Shown here: positions 21,908-35,236 of the stretch, one piece after another | Layout of the letters: the number at the start of each line of letters is the position of its first letter | Numbering within the stretch: the stretch's first letter is position 1 | Assembly (NCBI GenBank): GCA_003415625.1 | Contig: PYIU01000001.1 | Coordinates: forward strand, 7,628,210-7,692,209 | DNA from: Aquanectria penicillioides | Taxonomy: Eukaryota > Ascomycota > Sordariomycetes > Hypocreales > Nectriaceae | Reading direction: 5' to 3' | DNA length: 64,000 bases | Program-made: the position numbers and the translations under genes | The notes under the pieces: model-generated | Seen by the model: the letters and a program-made list of their open reading frames with translations, nothing else | Told to the model about the DNA's origin: nothing | Database searches by the model: none

Positions 21908-24900
21908 CTCCCTTTAAGCTTAATTAAGGGCTTATCCTTAAGTGCTATTATAAGGCTATTTTAACCTTTTTTATATATATATTCTTTATATAATTATAAA
22001 GTTATTCTTTTTTTATTACTAAAATAATTATTTACTTAAATAAAACTTCTTTACTATAGCTAAAGGCATTACTATAAGCTTTTATAGGCACTATTTGCAT
22101 TTACCTTAATGTTTTTAGTATAGCATTTCTTTTAATTTTAGCCTTAATCTTAAGGCATTAATAAAAGAGTAATATAATAGGCCTATTAATAGCTTTATAA
22201 GTATATTAATAATATTTTTAATAAAAGGGATATATTATAGTTTAATTATATTATTTTTAATAGCCTCTTTTATAAAGTAATATTATATTTAAATATACTT
22301 TATATAGATATAGAATTTAAAGTTATATATTAGCTTTATAGTACTTTAATTATCTATAAAGATTACTATTAGAGCAGTTAATAAATTGCTAAATTTCTTT
22401 ATAAAGCTCTTTATTTATATAACTTATAATACTGCCTTTATTAATATATAATATTTAGCTTTTATTAAAGACTTTACTATAATCTTTTAATATTTATTAA
22501 ACTATATAATTAGGCCTTTATTTATAAAGAATATATATCTTTTAGTTAATTATACTATCTTTAGGTAGTTAATATAATTAAAGTTATAGTAGCTATAAAG
22601 ATTAAATAGATTGCTATATAACTCTTCCTTAAAGCAATAATAATAAATAGAGTAATTAAAGCTCCCTTTAATATATTATAGCATTCTTTTTATAGCCTTA
22701 AGTTATTGCTTGCTTAAGCTATTTAAAAAGCATACCTAAAGACTATATATAAAGGCTAAATTAGGCTAGCTTTACTATAAAAGATAGTTAACTTTTTCTA
22801 CTATTAATATATATTCTTTATTAATAGCCTTTATATTAAGAATATTAATTGCCTTAATTAAATAGTAGGTTTTTATTTCTATTAATATACTTATAGCTTT
22901 ATAATTAAAGTATTTAAATTGCTTAAAAATACTTATTATATAGTCTTTCTATAATAGTATAAGCAATTTATTTTCTTTTATTATAATAGCTATACTTAAA
23001 AAAAGCTTAAGAAATTTAAGTAACTTTATCTTTACTTTTTATATAAGTTTATTAATAAAAGTATTTATATCCTTATTATTATTAATAATTATAAATATAT
23101 TATCTATATATATAGTTATAATAATCTCCTTTATTTAATCTATATAGATTGCAGTATTGCTCTATAGCCTTTTAAGGCCTAACTTATTAAGTATTTTCTT
23201 TAGTTTCTTTTGCTATTATTAAGCACTTTACTTAAGGCTATATAGGGCTATAAGCAATTATATAATATACTTAATGCCTTATTTATAGCCTACTTTTTTA
23301 ATTAAGTATTTATATTTTAAATCCTTAAAGAACTTATTAAATAAAGGGAAAGTTATAATATAGATATCTTCTTTTAGCTTTTTATTTAAATACACTATAA
23401 TTATATTATTTTATAATAGCTTCTTTTTAATCTATATAGTATAAGCAAGTAATATCCTTTAGGAGTTAACTTTTATAGTTAAAAAGAAAGTCTTTTAATA
23501 ATTAATACCTTCCTTTTGCATAAAGCTATATACTATAAGTTAAGCTTTATATATAACTATTATACTATTTTTATCTTTTTTATATTAATTTACTTACTTT
23601 ACTATAAGTAGTCTTTTGCCCTTTAGTAATTCCCTTTTTAGGATAAATTTAAGTATGCCTTTATTAATAAAGGCATAAATCTCCTTAAAGAATGCCTCCC
23701 TCTAAAGGTTAGTATTTAGCTAATTAAGGGCATTATAGACTATAGCTAGATTGGTGTTAATATAGGCAGCTAAAATCTACTTCTTTATAGCTATTACCAA
23801 TATTATAAAATATCTCTTAAAGTTATTAAATACTTCCTTTAGCTATAATTAAATAATCTCTTTATCTTTTGCTATAAGCAATAAAATAGGCTTATAGAAT
23901 ATTATATATATTATTATAATAACTTTTTTTATTTTAGAGTTTTAAATTCTATATACTTTAGTTCCTTAAAATCCTATAAGGATTTCTTTTTAATTATAAG
24001 GCAGTATTTTCTTAAATCTATTGCACTTTTTCTATTTAATATAAATAAATACCTTTAACCCTAAAATCTATAGATACTTAATGCTTAATATATATTCCTT
24101 TTCTAAAATTAAATCTATAAAGTAAACCTTATAAAAGGTCTTTTAGTTTAATAATTTTATTGCTATAATATTAGCAATATATATAATTATAAGGATAATC
24201 TCTCTTTATAGCCTAAAAGGGATATTTATTACTATTATTATACTTTTTACTTTCTTTTAAATTATATAGTTTGCCTATTTAATAAAGCCATTCTATTTAT
24301 AGCTATATAGCAATATAATAATTATAAAGATCTCTATTTTTAAAAGGAATTTATTAACCTTTCTATTAATAAATTTATAGCTACTATTAAACTATATCTT
24401 CTAAAGCAAACTATAGGCTATAATAGTTCTAAATACTAAAAGATCTTCTTCTATTAAAGTAGCAATATTGCTTTTTTTCTTAAGTAAATTGCTATAAAAG
24501 TAATAGCTTTTATTATTAGTTATAAGCTTAAGATACCTCTTTCTATTATATATATATAGACTTAGCTTTATAAAGTCTGCATAAAGGAGGTTAAGCATAC
24601 AGTCTGCTCTCTTTTATAGTATTTTTAGCAAGAACCTTATACTTTTAGCAAGCTTATAGTCTTTATAAAGTGTATTAAGCGGCTTATAATTATTAAGCCT
24701 ACCTTTTATAACCTTAAAGGTATAGTTAAGGGCTTTTTAACCTATATAAATAAGTCTTTAGTGCTATATCTTTACTTTAAACTATTCTATTTATATTAGC
24801 ATTATCTTAAAAGTAAAGTAATAGCTTATTATACTTCCTATTGCTTTAAGTAAAAACCCTTAATTAAGGATATTAAGGGTTATAAAGATCTTACTATTAC

Positions 24901-26895
24901 TATTAAAGATCTTATTCTTAATTATATAATTACTAAAAAAATAGACTTTCTTATTAAAGATTATATTTAATAGGAAATCTTTAATAAAAACTATATCTTT
25001 AAATATTATAGTTTTTATCCTTTTTCCCTTTATAAATAGTATAACTATTACTATTCCTATAGCTATAGGGTATATAGTGCCTTTACTTATAAAAATTAGT
25101 ATTATTTTATTAAGTTTATACTATTTATTTTCTTTAAACTATTTAAAGTTATTAATAGCATATATATTAGCTTTTAAGTTCTAAAGCTAATAGTCTTTTT
25201 AATTAATAAGGCCTAATTCTATAAATATTAAAATAGTAATAAAGTTATTATTTTTTTTAGCCTTTAGTATAGCATTATTATTAATATTAAAAGGACTATA
25301 TAATTGCTATTTTAATAGGCTAGAAATTATTACTATAGCTGCCTTTTCTATTAATAACCTTATAAAAGCATTACTAAAGAACTTTTTTGCCTTTAAGCCT
25401 TTATAGTATATAAAAATAGTATTATTATTATTATTAAAGTTATCTTTAGCTTTTTTTGCATTTTTAGCACTTTATTTACTTGATTTTATATATAGGGCAG
25501 TCTTTTTAATCTTTTTAGCAGTTTTATTATTATTATCTTTCTTCTTTAACCTTTTATTCTTATTGCCTTTACTTTCCTTTTATAGAAATAGGCAGTTCTT
25601 TATAATATAACCTTTTTAATTATAATTAAAGCATTTATTGCTTTTAGAATCTCTTTTATAGTTATTCTTTTTATTTAATTAAGCACTTATTTATATGCCT
25701 TTCTTATTGCTAAAGTCTTTACTCTTCTTTTAGGAAGTCTATAGACTTTTAGCTTTATTAATAAGGTCTTTCTATATCTTATAGATAGATTAATATTTCC
25801 TCTTTTGCTTATAGTTACATTAAAGTATATTCTACTTAAGAAAGATCTTTTTAATGCTATCTATAAACCTTATCTTTTTCTAATACTTAAGGAGCTTACT
25901 GCTAGCTTTAATAATACTATTTATAATATAGTAAAAGTTATTAATATAACTTTAGACCCCTTATAGTTTCTTTAGAGTTAAGAACTTTAATTTTTAATAA
26001 AGATTAATTAAGCTTTACTAAAACCTTATATTATTATACCTTTTTATTAATAGCTTAATAGCCTTTATATTAATCTTTATTAAAAATAATAATAGCTTTA
26101 GTTTTTATAAAACTATTATTTTTATAATAATAATTAAATATATTTTTTTTAAATATAAAATCTTAATCTTTTTATACTATTTAATAGTAATTATAATATA
26201 AAAAAAATATCTCTTTTAGGCAGCTTAATTCTTTAATCCCTTAAGTATATTATCTCCCTTTATTTTAAAGTTAAAATTAATAAAATCCTTAATTTTAATT
26301 AATTATAAATTTATAATCTTCTTTTTGCTTAAAATAGGCTCTATTAATATCTCTCTATTTCTTAAAAAACTAAATATTTTATTTAAAGCTTTTAAAGGCT
26401 CCCTTAAAGTATAAAAAAGTTAGCTTTTTTAATACTTAAAGCTTTTATTTTTATTATCTTTTACTTTAAATTTTAATTTATCTTTAGGCTATATTTTATA
26501 CTTAATCTTTAATTTATTTTTAATCTTTTAATTAAAGTGCTTTTATAGCTTTTGCATTTATTATATTATTTTTATTATTTACTATATTATAATGCTTAAA
26601 TTTAGCTAAATTTTCTATAGGTCTTTTTTAATAAGCTTTATTAACCTTTTAAAAAAGGGTAAAAAATCCTTAAGATTATTTTCTTTTTTAATAAAATCTT
26701 CTTTATTATTAATTTATTTAATTGCTTTAATAATAAAAATTAGCTTTAAGGCTAGCTTTAAAGCTATTGCTTAAGTCTTAAGACTTTAATTAATTAATAT
26801 TATAAGCACTAACTTTAAAGAATAAACTTTAGGTTAGTCTAAACCTTTTAAATAGCTATAATTTCTTCTTAAATTAAAGCTTTAGGCTTATAACC

Positions 26896-27154
26896 TATAA
26901 ACAATATACAGGCATATATAGGGATAGTTATAGCGGGCAATATATACAATAGGTCAGTCTAGATCAATTGGGATTTATAAGGAGCAGCTAGATAGTAGTT
27001 GCAGAATGCAGTCACCTATTTACAGTATAGGGATTCCCTTATAAGGATATGTGGCCTCAAGACCTAGGCCCATAAGGCCCTTAAGGTCGGCTTGTGGCCA
27101 GCTGCTATATCTATAGCGGCGACCACCTTCGCCCGGCCGCTATATCCGTCAACA
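26896..27154 (-). repeat. LTR of copy A (5' LTR in element sense)
   Basis: 259 bp matching the left LTR. Here the inner part is RIP-mutated (TATAAACA) and the outer right part is clean (GCGGCGACCACCTTCGCCC...GTCAACA). The target duplication ACTAC follows at 27155-27159. Confidence 0.93.
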
Positions 27155-30100
27155 ACTACTATCCCAACATATTGAAATGAGCTCTCCACTGAAAAGGACC
27201 ATATATGTATTTGCACGGCTCGTGTCAACAACATCATGGTTCACGAAATGTCAATGATTTTCGATGCTAAAAGATGCATGTCACATCTCATTAGAATTGG
27301 CTAGTTTACAACAGTTAATTCTAATGTTTATCTTGAGGTGCCCTAGAATTTGGTAGTTATCCTGTGGGAGATATTTGGGGCGTGGATGAGTGGCCTACCC
27401 TAGAGCTCAGCGTGATCCCAGGTGCAGTTTCTCATGCCCCAAAATTACCAACCTTATAAATACTATCAATACAGCTCTTCTAGAGGTCAGAATCTAGATG
27501 AATATTTATTATTCTGAAGCCCGGATCGCCAGTGGCCTCTAGAACGAGCGCAGAGCGCCGCCGCATCACACGACAGACGCCGAAGCAACGCCCTCAAACC
27601 AGACGTTCCTTTTCCAACCGCATAGCCTATGATATCTCGTAAATAAGTTTATGTATCAGGAATACGAAAGAGAAGTTGAGGCTAGACTGAGCTACCATTT
27701 TATTGGGACTTGATGTATCAGTCTCTCAGATTCAGCGCAGTTATGATCGTTCATCAACTAGATAGCATGCAATACAAGACTTGATTATCCATATATAAGT
27801 CACAACACTCTCAATAATTAATGATTTAAGGGTGATTATCTCTGGTTGTTTGATTTAATCATGGGGCATCACTCAGTGAACGGGGAGTTACGGCAGGGTG
27901 GTTGCAAGCCGGGTTAAGATGTTAGGCCAAGAGCTGGCCATCAACTGCCCTTACTGCACCATGATAGATTTGCTACTCCAAAATATTTATTTATAGATAA
28001 TCATTGCTATTTAGCTGAATCAATAAGCAATTTTAGTGGAAGTTGATGACTGCGAGAGTCTGTGATGATGTATTGCAAGACTGACGTCGAGGGCATCATC
28101 AAAGCTTCATTCCGTAAGGCAGTAGTTCATTCCAAGTGCATTTCATTTTTAACCATTTAGAATTTTAGGAATAACTAGAATTCCTAATCGTAGGCCAAGA
28201 CGATGCAGTTATAAGACAATTGATACTTGTCATTACGATGTCGAAAAATCCCACCCTCGCAGGGCTTCGAGTTCAACATCCAAGGCGCAACAACTCTAGC
28301 AAAGCTGCGGTTAGATCAAATTTACATTTAACTCAGTATTAATTAGTTCCACTAAACCCAGAAACCAGCCATTTCCTCCTACGTTGGTGCTTGTCCAGGA
28401 ACTGGATTAGATGGTACTGGGCGTCCTGTCGGTTTCCATGTGCACAATGACCAGACCATGACACATTTCCATCATACTAAATTTAAATATCAACCTAAGG
28501 AACAAATATTTTATAGTTGCATGTGATAAAAGATACACAAGTAGGGTTCATGCTAGATGTTAGTCAAGAATCTGAACTTTGCGCAGAAGCTGAATTCTGC
28601 CTCATAGTCGACTAGTTAGCAATACGAATGGAGCAGGATCATGTCCCTCGCAGATCAAACTAGCGTAGTTGAGACGTAAAGCCAACCGAAAAGCAATCAC
28701 TTGAGCCCCTAGCGTCATAATATCAAGAGCTGTTTTCCATCTATCAGCCACATGGGCCTTGGGAACTTCACCTGACTTGGGTCAACCCGAGTCGCTTAGA
28801 CTCACACAAGAGACTAGCGAATTATGCATCCACAACGACAGGCCTTTGGAATCCAAAAGCCAAATGCCTGTTAGCTATAAAGCCGACCTTGTTACCGAAA
28901 CACCTCCGCGACATTGGGAGCAAGACGCCGTGGTCGGCTCACAACACATATCTGCATTGCAACCACATCTCAAAACACCACGGAAGAATTTTGAGGGGAT
29001 CGGATCTAGAACTTTATCTGTGCATAAAAGAAAATTCCCCTGACGATCTTCACGCATCACTCAATGTGATGCGTACTTTGGTTGGTATCATGCACTCTGT
29101 TACCCACATGGGATACTCGCTAAACAAGGCTTGACGTCATTGTAAGTTCCAGTCACAAAAGCACTTAGCTCAGGGGATTAAACCGAACGTTACGGCTAAC
29201 GGAACAGAGAGAGAAAAAAACTGTCCTGGGCAGAGTGGAGAATTTTCGCCTCTTCGGATATAAGCTCCGACAATGTTGGCCGAAATCAAACCTCACCATT
29301 CGCCACCGTAACCCGGGTCAGTGCAGCGGCGGCTAGATTGGGGGGATAGGCAAGGGAGTTAGGCTGGCTGGGATGGGAATCCACATTCGCCTGAGAGAGT
29401 AGCCCGTCTACACGATCAGCTCTTTTTGGGTTCTACCGTTGAGTGTTAATAATTTCTGAATCCACACGTTGGGATGTTGATGCCGCTATGGGCAAGTTCT
29501 CACACAGTGGGACATTGAAGTGCAGTGGTTATTGCTAGCTCCGAAATGTTCCATGACACAAATGCAGGAATAGTGTGCGTGTGGTATTGGAGGCACGCGT
29601 GCAAAGGAGATATCTTCACATCTACTCAGAGGAAGGCTTCCGGGCGTGATGATGACCCGATACGGGCGCATGTGGCTTGTATGTGATTCAGCCAAAATCC
29701 AACAATCCCTTGGAAGCGCATCACTGCAAATCGCTGAGCAGCGATCATGGTGCCCTCCTTGGGTTTCCATGTCTGCTCGCCGAGAGAGTCCCACGCCTGG
29801 CGTTTTGGCCACGCTCTTGGGCGGCGCAGTGGCGCTATGGGGGGAATTACGAGATTGCGACCGGTTCTGTGCCGCTCCCGTCACGCACCTCAGGGTCTCG
29901 GTTCAGTCGGATCTCGTTTATTATTACGGGGGCGGCCCTTGAATTCCACCAACATGCATGTCTGCTGGCAAAGCATTGCTAATCCGAGTTGGGTTGGCTC
30001 GCTCAACAATTCAAAGCTACTACACAGTAAACGAGCCCGATGGCCCACTCACGGCAAAGCGGCAAACACGATCCCTGCGTGTTTCTTCGGCATCCTAAAA

Positions 30101-30631
30101 ATGGCGAGACTGTCGCGCCCAGCTTCCGCGGGAGGGGAGGTAATGATCAGAAAAAGCATCCAGTTAAGGTTAATATCAGGCTTACACAACCCTCGCTTGA
30201 GCGAAGTTGGGGGTTGGGATCCCAGGGCAGAAACCGAAGTCGTAGATTGAGCGGTAGCATACGGAGTGATTTTGAACACGACCAAACTCCCAGCGCGGAA
30301 ATATGGGGAAACATGCCCATTGAGGGAAATGATTCCGCGCATGGCCCGACCGAATGCTATTCTTGTCTCTTCGGCTACGAGCATGGGCGCTTCAGCCTTT
30401 CCCGGTCGTGGTTCCATGGTTCCAATTCACTCCACGAGTCCACATTCATTCATAGTCAACGTCCAATAACGCCACAGGACTGAAGGGTCGTGTCGGATAT
30501 ACCTCCCACACACCCCGACTACCTATGGATACCTCCTTACCTGTACATGCGCCTGCTCCTCTAGCCTCAGCTCAGCTCAGCGACCCCTAATTCCTGCACG
30601 GGCTTGCCTCCAGCCAAGGTCCCAAGTGGCT
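27155..30631. other. Gene-free stretch
   Basis: About 3.5 kb after copy A. Base composition returns to normal within a few hundred bases. Frames of 60-167 codons occur on both strands at 28.7-30.5 kb but overlap one another and show no recognisable motif. Nothing else is seen. Confidence 0.4.
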
Positions 30632-31618
30632 CTATTCCGGCTTTTGCCCGGTAACAACCAGGAAGTCGAATATGGGGTGAACGTCTCGGCGCCGGGCTGC
30701 ACTCCGAACTTGGGCATTGAGCAGCTCCACCTCCTCTCGCGACCATCCCAGCACATCAGTGAACAGCACAGCTGTGAATGCGGCCACGCCCTCGACAAAG
30801 TTGACCCCCATCAGGTTGCCAATCTCCTTGAGGCGCGGATCCTTGGGCCAGCCACCGATGGGGAGCTTGAACCGCTGCTCCGTCACGTTGGAGAAGCCGG
30901 CTGTCTCAGCCCAGTTCTTAAAGGATGGCGCCGGGTCCATGGTGCGACCAATCTTCTCGCACGCCTGCATAAGCCCATCCATCATTTGCACCATAGGATC
31001 GCTGGGCTTGAGAGAGCCATCCTCGGAATAAAGCGTGTTTGCTGACTCTTGGAACTCCACCCAGCCCCCGGGCTTGAGATTCTCGTAGATCTGGCGCACT
31101 AATCGCGGCCAGTCTTTGATGGAGCCGGCCATGTAGCGACAGTGAATATAGTCGTACTGATCAACCTCGACCCAGTCCAATTCAACATCGTCAATAATAA
31201 ACTTGACATTGGCGGGAACCCAATCAGGTTGGATAGGGCTAAGGTCATTCCCGACAATGGAAGCAGCGCCAGGATGTTCATCGCCCAGTTGAATCGGCCA
31301 GATCCCCGTTCCAGTGCCGATATCCAGGATCTTGAGTCCGGCAAGATCAATAGGTGCCAGGAACAGGCGATCATGGAGCGTTCGATAAAAGACGTGGTGA
31401 ATCATGTCCAGTCGGTCCTGCTCGGTGTCGTCGTTGGGGAAGCTGTAAGAACCTGCTTGATAGCTATGATACCGTCGCCCATGCTTCCACTCATAATTCA
31501 TGATGCTGCTGCGAATAGAAGTGCTAGCAGACGAGACGTCATCGCCCACGGTGGAATCGGCTTCATCATCCACCTCGACCTCGATGGCAAGGGACGCTGG
31601 CTGTTCGTCGGGGCCCAT
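30632..31618 (-). CDS. LaeA-like SAM-dependent methyltransferase
   Basis: One exon of 328 residues. After an acidic N-terminus comes YEWKHGRRYHSY, typical of the fungal LaeA-like/UMTA group. SAM-binding motif I is ILDIGTGTGIW (about residues 96-106), followed by GNDLSPIQP, KFIIDDVELDW and DYIHCRYMAGSIKDW (motifs II-III) and LKPGGWVEFQES. Length and motif order match the class I methyltransferases usually annotated as TAM-domain methyltransferases in ascomycetes. Many paralogues exist and most substrates are unknown; LaeA itself regulates secondary metabolism, but that role cannot be claimed here. The start codon follows a run of 14 A in gene sense. No biosynthetic genes lie next to it. Confidence 0.9.
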   Translation of the reverse strand: MGPDEQPASLAIEVEVDDEADSTVGDDVSSASTSIRSSIMNYEWKHGRRYHSYQAGSYSFPNDDTEQDRLDMIHHVFYRTLHDRLFLAPIDLAGLKILDIGTGTGIWPIQLGDEHPGAASIVGNDLSPIQPDWVPANVKFIIDDVELDWVEVDQYDYIHCRYMAGSIKDWPRLVRQIYENLKPGGWVEFQESANTLYSEDGSLKPSDPMVQMMDGLMQACEKIGRTMDPAPSFKNWAETAGFSNVTEQRFKLPIGGWPKDPRLKEIGNLMGVNFVEGVAAFTAVLFTDVLGWSREEVELLNAQVRSAARRRDVHPIFDFLVVTGQKPE

Positions 31619-33205
31619 TTTTCCTTTTTTTTTTTTTTCGAAATACGAGGTGATAATTTCCGAGACCAGGCTGTCGATACGACGTGTTTCAAAGTCCGGT
31701 AGTTGATTTTTACGCGTATGGGAAATGGAGCGGCGAAATGAGGGGAAATGGAGCGAAAATAGGATGTGGAAGGATGAGCGAGGGAACCGCCCAACATCTG
31801 CGGGGCCTAGACATGGGTATGAGAGGATCAGCGGGAATCTGCATCATAATCGTCAAATCATAGCAACTTGCAATTATTTTGTCAATGCGGTTGGTTCGCT
31901 TGCGAACATGTTTGTCCAACACATCACGTGAATAGTTCCAACGGAGACGTGATAGCCAGCAACGAGGGTGCAAGGATCATGTGGCCTATTTTTCGTGCTT
32001 TCGTTTGAAAGCCGTCTTTGTCGGCCACTCTCTGCATGTACGTGAATAACATGGGGCTTCCCAAGGGTCCCTAATCGAATTTAATAACTAGCCTAGCATG
32101 AAATGGGCCGGGCACCTGCTTTTGTGGAGAGGAGGGTGATCGACGTTGCTAGCTAGTTTTAGTGAGTGCTCCTACGAACTGACGTTTCTGTCCGTTTAGA
32201 TATATCAGTTGCCAGCTCAGGAGGGCTGTATTGATTTGATTTTAGCCCCAGTATTCTAAGTAGGGCCCGCATGATGAGTTCCGCTCCTAAATAATACGGG
32301 CAATGGAAATCGAATCTGACGACCACGTGTTTGACTGATACATATCAATATGCAGTCTCTTTAATATTACGTTTTAGTTCTTTTTCTTCCTTCTCATTTT
32401 TGTTTCCTTTCTCCCCTCTCAATATTCTCAAGGATTCTGAAGACTGGTCAAGAAATTTGTGGTTGATAAATCCAATTACATAGCCCTACAATGCATCATC
32501 AAACAGATAGATGCTAACTTAGGTGAGCTTGATTTCCATGGAAACAACCCCACTAATAATAACAGTAGAAAATCACTATTTCAGCTACATTATATCACTA
32601 CACGTATATACTCGGGGACAATGTTTCTTTCACGTAAGATAAATCAGATATAAGGAGGCTCCCGGGTAACACTCTGCCAATCGCAGGCACGGGCCACAGC
32701 GAGTGTGGGGCTGAAGACTCTAGACTCTGGTGTGTTTTCTTCACCTCCAACGGATGACGGCGAGATGGCTGACGAGCCATAGTCAACTTATAGGATCTAA
32801 TCATTCAAATTTATGTCGCCATAGAGCTGGTTTGGTCATTCGCGTCGCCGAACCCGTCGGGATGCTGCTTTACCCGACTATGTCGTGGCTCCTGGGTGAA
32901 AATTGAAGGTGTGATTGATACCCACTATCGTTTGGGAGGAGGGTTTGTTCTAGGGTCCGAAAAACTACGAATTCAGGTCAAAAACAGCGTTGGCTTCAAT
33001 CAGACCTCTTGTGACCCACCGGACCAAAATCAAGCACGTCTTCATGATGTGATTTGGTTGCAACTGGAATCATTGAGGCGACGGTCATTAATAAAAGGGG
33101 AATAAATGTATAAAAGCCAGTGCAAATCGCAGCTGTTTGCGTCCAGTCCGGTAATTGTCGAACCGCTCTAAGCGTAACTAAAAGCTAGGGTCGTTGATCG
33201 TAGCA
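31619..33205. promoter_or_regulatory. Intergenic region between divergent genes; TATA box at 33109-33115
   Basis: About 1.6 kb. A T14 run at 31625-31638 abuts the methyltransferase start. TATAAAA at 33109-33115 lies 91 bp before the ATG of the decayed transporter gene. The rest shows no gene, repeat or RNA. Confidence 0.4.
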
Positions 33206-35236
33206 ATGGGCGAAAAAATTCTCCACCCTGATTCATTCGGGGCCAAAGAGTCTGATGGCGAGGACTCGAAATCGCCCGTGGCCGTAAGCGTCAAGGGTAT
33301 GAAAGAAGAGCTGAAGCTCCATGGCAACGAGCTAAACTATTTTACGACCTATTTCAGTTCGGTTGCACACGTGGTTGATGGTTCACTTAATCAACTCTGA
33401 CAGCTTGGCAGCATCGGCTACATTCCGATGCTTTACCCATCATGCATCATCATCCCGCATATTGGCCCATCAAAGTGGCTTCCCGCTTGTGAGGCACGTC
33501 ATCTTCCTCCCGTCATCGCCAAGATGCAACATGCTGTCGCCAAGCAATTCTAGAAGACCCGCTGACGATATTCTTAAGTGATGTGGGGTGTCTTGACCTG
33601 CTGTCTCTCGCTGGCCAATAATGCTGAACAGGTATCCCCCAGCAGCCCGCATCCTCCAGCTTGGCGTCTGGGGAACCAACGAACCGTTTGCTGACGACGT
33701 CAAAGGGATATGGGATTCGATTCCTTGTCGGCTTCTTTGAAGGAACCTCCTGGCCGGCATATTTCACAATGATAAGGTGTGTTCTTGTTTTAACCGTTCG
33801 CCTTGGCTTGGGGTATTCTTGCTGAGCGGGTCAGCTAGTGGTATTTGCCTCACGGAGTTGCGCTCCGCATGAGCCTGTACAACATCGCGCAGCCCACGGG
33901 TGCGATGGTTTCTGGTGCGATGCAAGGCTCGCTTTAACCAATTTAAACAACGCTCTGGGAAGGTCGGGTTGGCGATGGGCATTTATCATCAATGTAGGTT
34001 GCTCGGATGAATAAGAATATTCCCCGCTGGCTTTCCTCAGGGCGTCTGTACAATCTATCTTCATCGCATTGTTGGCGTTTTTCATTCTTCCCGGATATGT
34101 AGGTTCGCCTGGAGCCTTGCCGATGACATCTCATTGACCAACAAAGCCTGAACGTCAAAACCCCCTCTCCAAATTTTATCTCAAGCCTCGACATATCGGT
34201 AAGCATTCAACTGGAATCCAAGTTAGGTTGCCCAGTGGCTGATGCATCATTTCCGTCTCTTAGAAATCGCACTTACTCGCGCTCGTCGCGTCGGTCGCAA
34301 GCCGCAAATTGGCATTACCGCCAAGGATTTCATCCGCTGCTTCTCGTTCTGGCAGGTCTGGGCAATCTCCAGTGCGTGTGCATTCCGTTCTTATGCTGTT
34401 CAGGCTTCTTATCTTGTGACCTCCTCGCCGGCCGTATCTCGACGCAGCGCTAACGTGTGCTTAGTTGCGTGGGCGTTTGAGAGTAATTTTACTCCAGCCA
34501 GCTACTACAATCTGTGGCTGAAGTCGCTGAAAAAGGCCGACGGAAGGGTCAAATAGTGCGTTCTTTAACCCCAGGTCTCCTAATGAGTTGCTGATAAGGA
34601 TTCTAGCTCTGTCGCTATGCTCAACTACCTACCAATTATTGGCCAGGCCATTCAATTGGTGGCCGAGGTTCTTTTCAGCGAGTTTAGCGACTACGTGGGC
34701 AAGCATTTGCCGTTCTTGCTGCTGCATTCGGTTCGTTATCATCTTTGTATCCGTAGCACAGGTTGGATTGATTGCCAAGAACTAATCTTGTGGTAGGTCA
34801 TCAACATCACATCCTTGTCCATTTTGTCCGTCTAGCTAAGAACGAGCATTTGTACATGGCCGGGTGGTATTTAAATTACGTCGGGGTGTGCGTGATCAGC
34901 CTTTTAAGCATACCTATTCTCCTCAAGGTTGCAACCATCTCATAGATCGTTCTAGTGTGTCTAAAATGCTGCTGTGTGCCTGGGCGTCCATCCGTCTGCA
35001 AGACGAGTCACAGGTGCGCACTGTTCTCTTCGCTTCAGGTACCATCCTGGCATTCATACATCCTGAGCGCGACTATTCCCATTGCAGCATATCCAGCCGC
35101 CGAGGCTCCTCACTGGCACATTGGTGCCAAGCTGTACCTTGCATTTGCGGCAATGTCGGTCTTTGTTTTCATAGCGATCCACTTTGGGTTTCGGTGGGAC
35201 GGAAAAAAGAAGCAGAAGAAGGATATCCCGGCCTAG
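33206..35236 (+). pseudogene. Decayed pantothenate-type MFS transporter (Liz1/Fen2-like, anion:cation symporter family)
   Basis: Reading across frames restores the family from end to end: start MGEKILHPDSFG, GNELNYFTTYFS, GYIPMLYPSCIIIPHIGPS, WGVLTCCLSLANNAEQ, GIRFLVGFFEGTSWPAYF, WYLPHGVALRMSLYN, ARRVGRKPQIGI, YYNLWLKSLKKADG, MLNYLPIIGQAIQLVAE, RTVLFASGTILAFI and the end HFGFRWDGKKKQKKDIPA. Several canonical introns still sit in place (for example GTATCC...AAAG near 33.63-33.70 kb). The breaks are TAG in place of the conserved Gln of SQWYLP (near 33.83 kb), a lost base near 33.93 kb (GSL/TNLNN), and further frame changes near 34.11, 34.83 and 35.05 kb. The product would have imported pantothenate or a related acid across the plasma membrane. 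The substrate is inferred from family resemblance only. Confidence 0.82.

Larger units (their letters stand above)
21649..27154 (-). mobile_element. RIP-mutated Ty1/Copia LTR retrotransposon, copy A
   Basis: This is a complete element by structure: two 259-bp LTRs (21649-21907 and 26896-27154), termini TGTTGAC...TTTACA in minus-strand sense, and an exact 5-bp target duplication ACTAC at 21644-21648 and 27155-27159. A purine tract lies next to the 3' LTR (TTAAAGGGAG in element sense). The interior is extremely AT-rich and full of stops, as expected after RIP. Integrase-like sequence is still readable around 24401-24598 (YNRKRYLKLITNNKS, LLKKKSN). It aligns end to end with the inverted copy at 40530-46035, and both are 5506 bp. 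No intact gene remains. Confidence 0.93.

Noticed and set aside
21908..26895. AT-rich block as a centromere, mitochondrial insertion or coding desert with small genes
   Set aside because: LTRs, target duplications and remnants of integrase and reverse transcriptase show a RIP-mutated Copia element; the few short frames are remnants.
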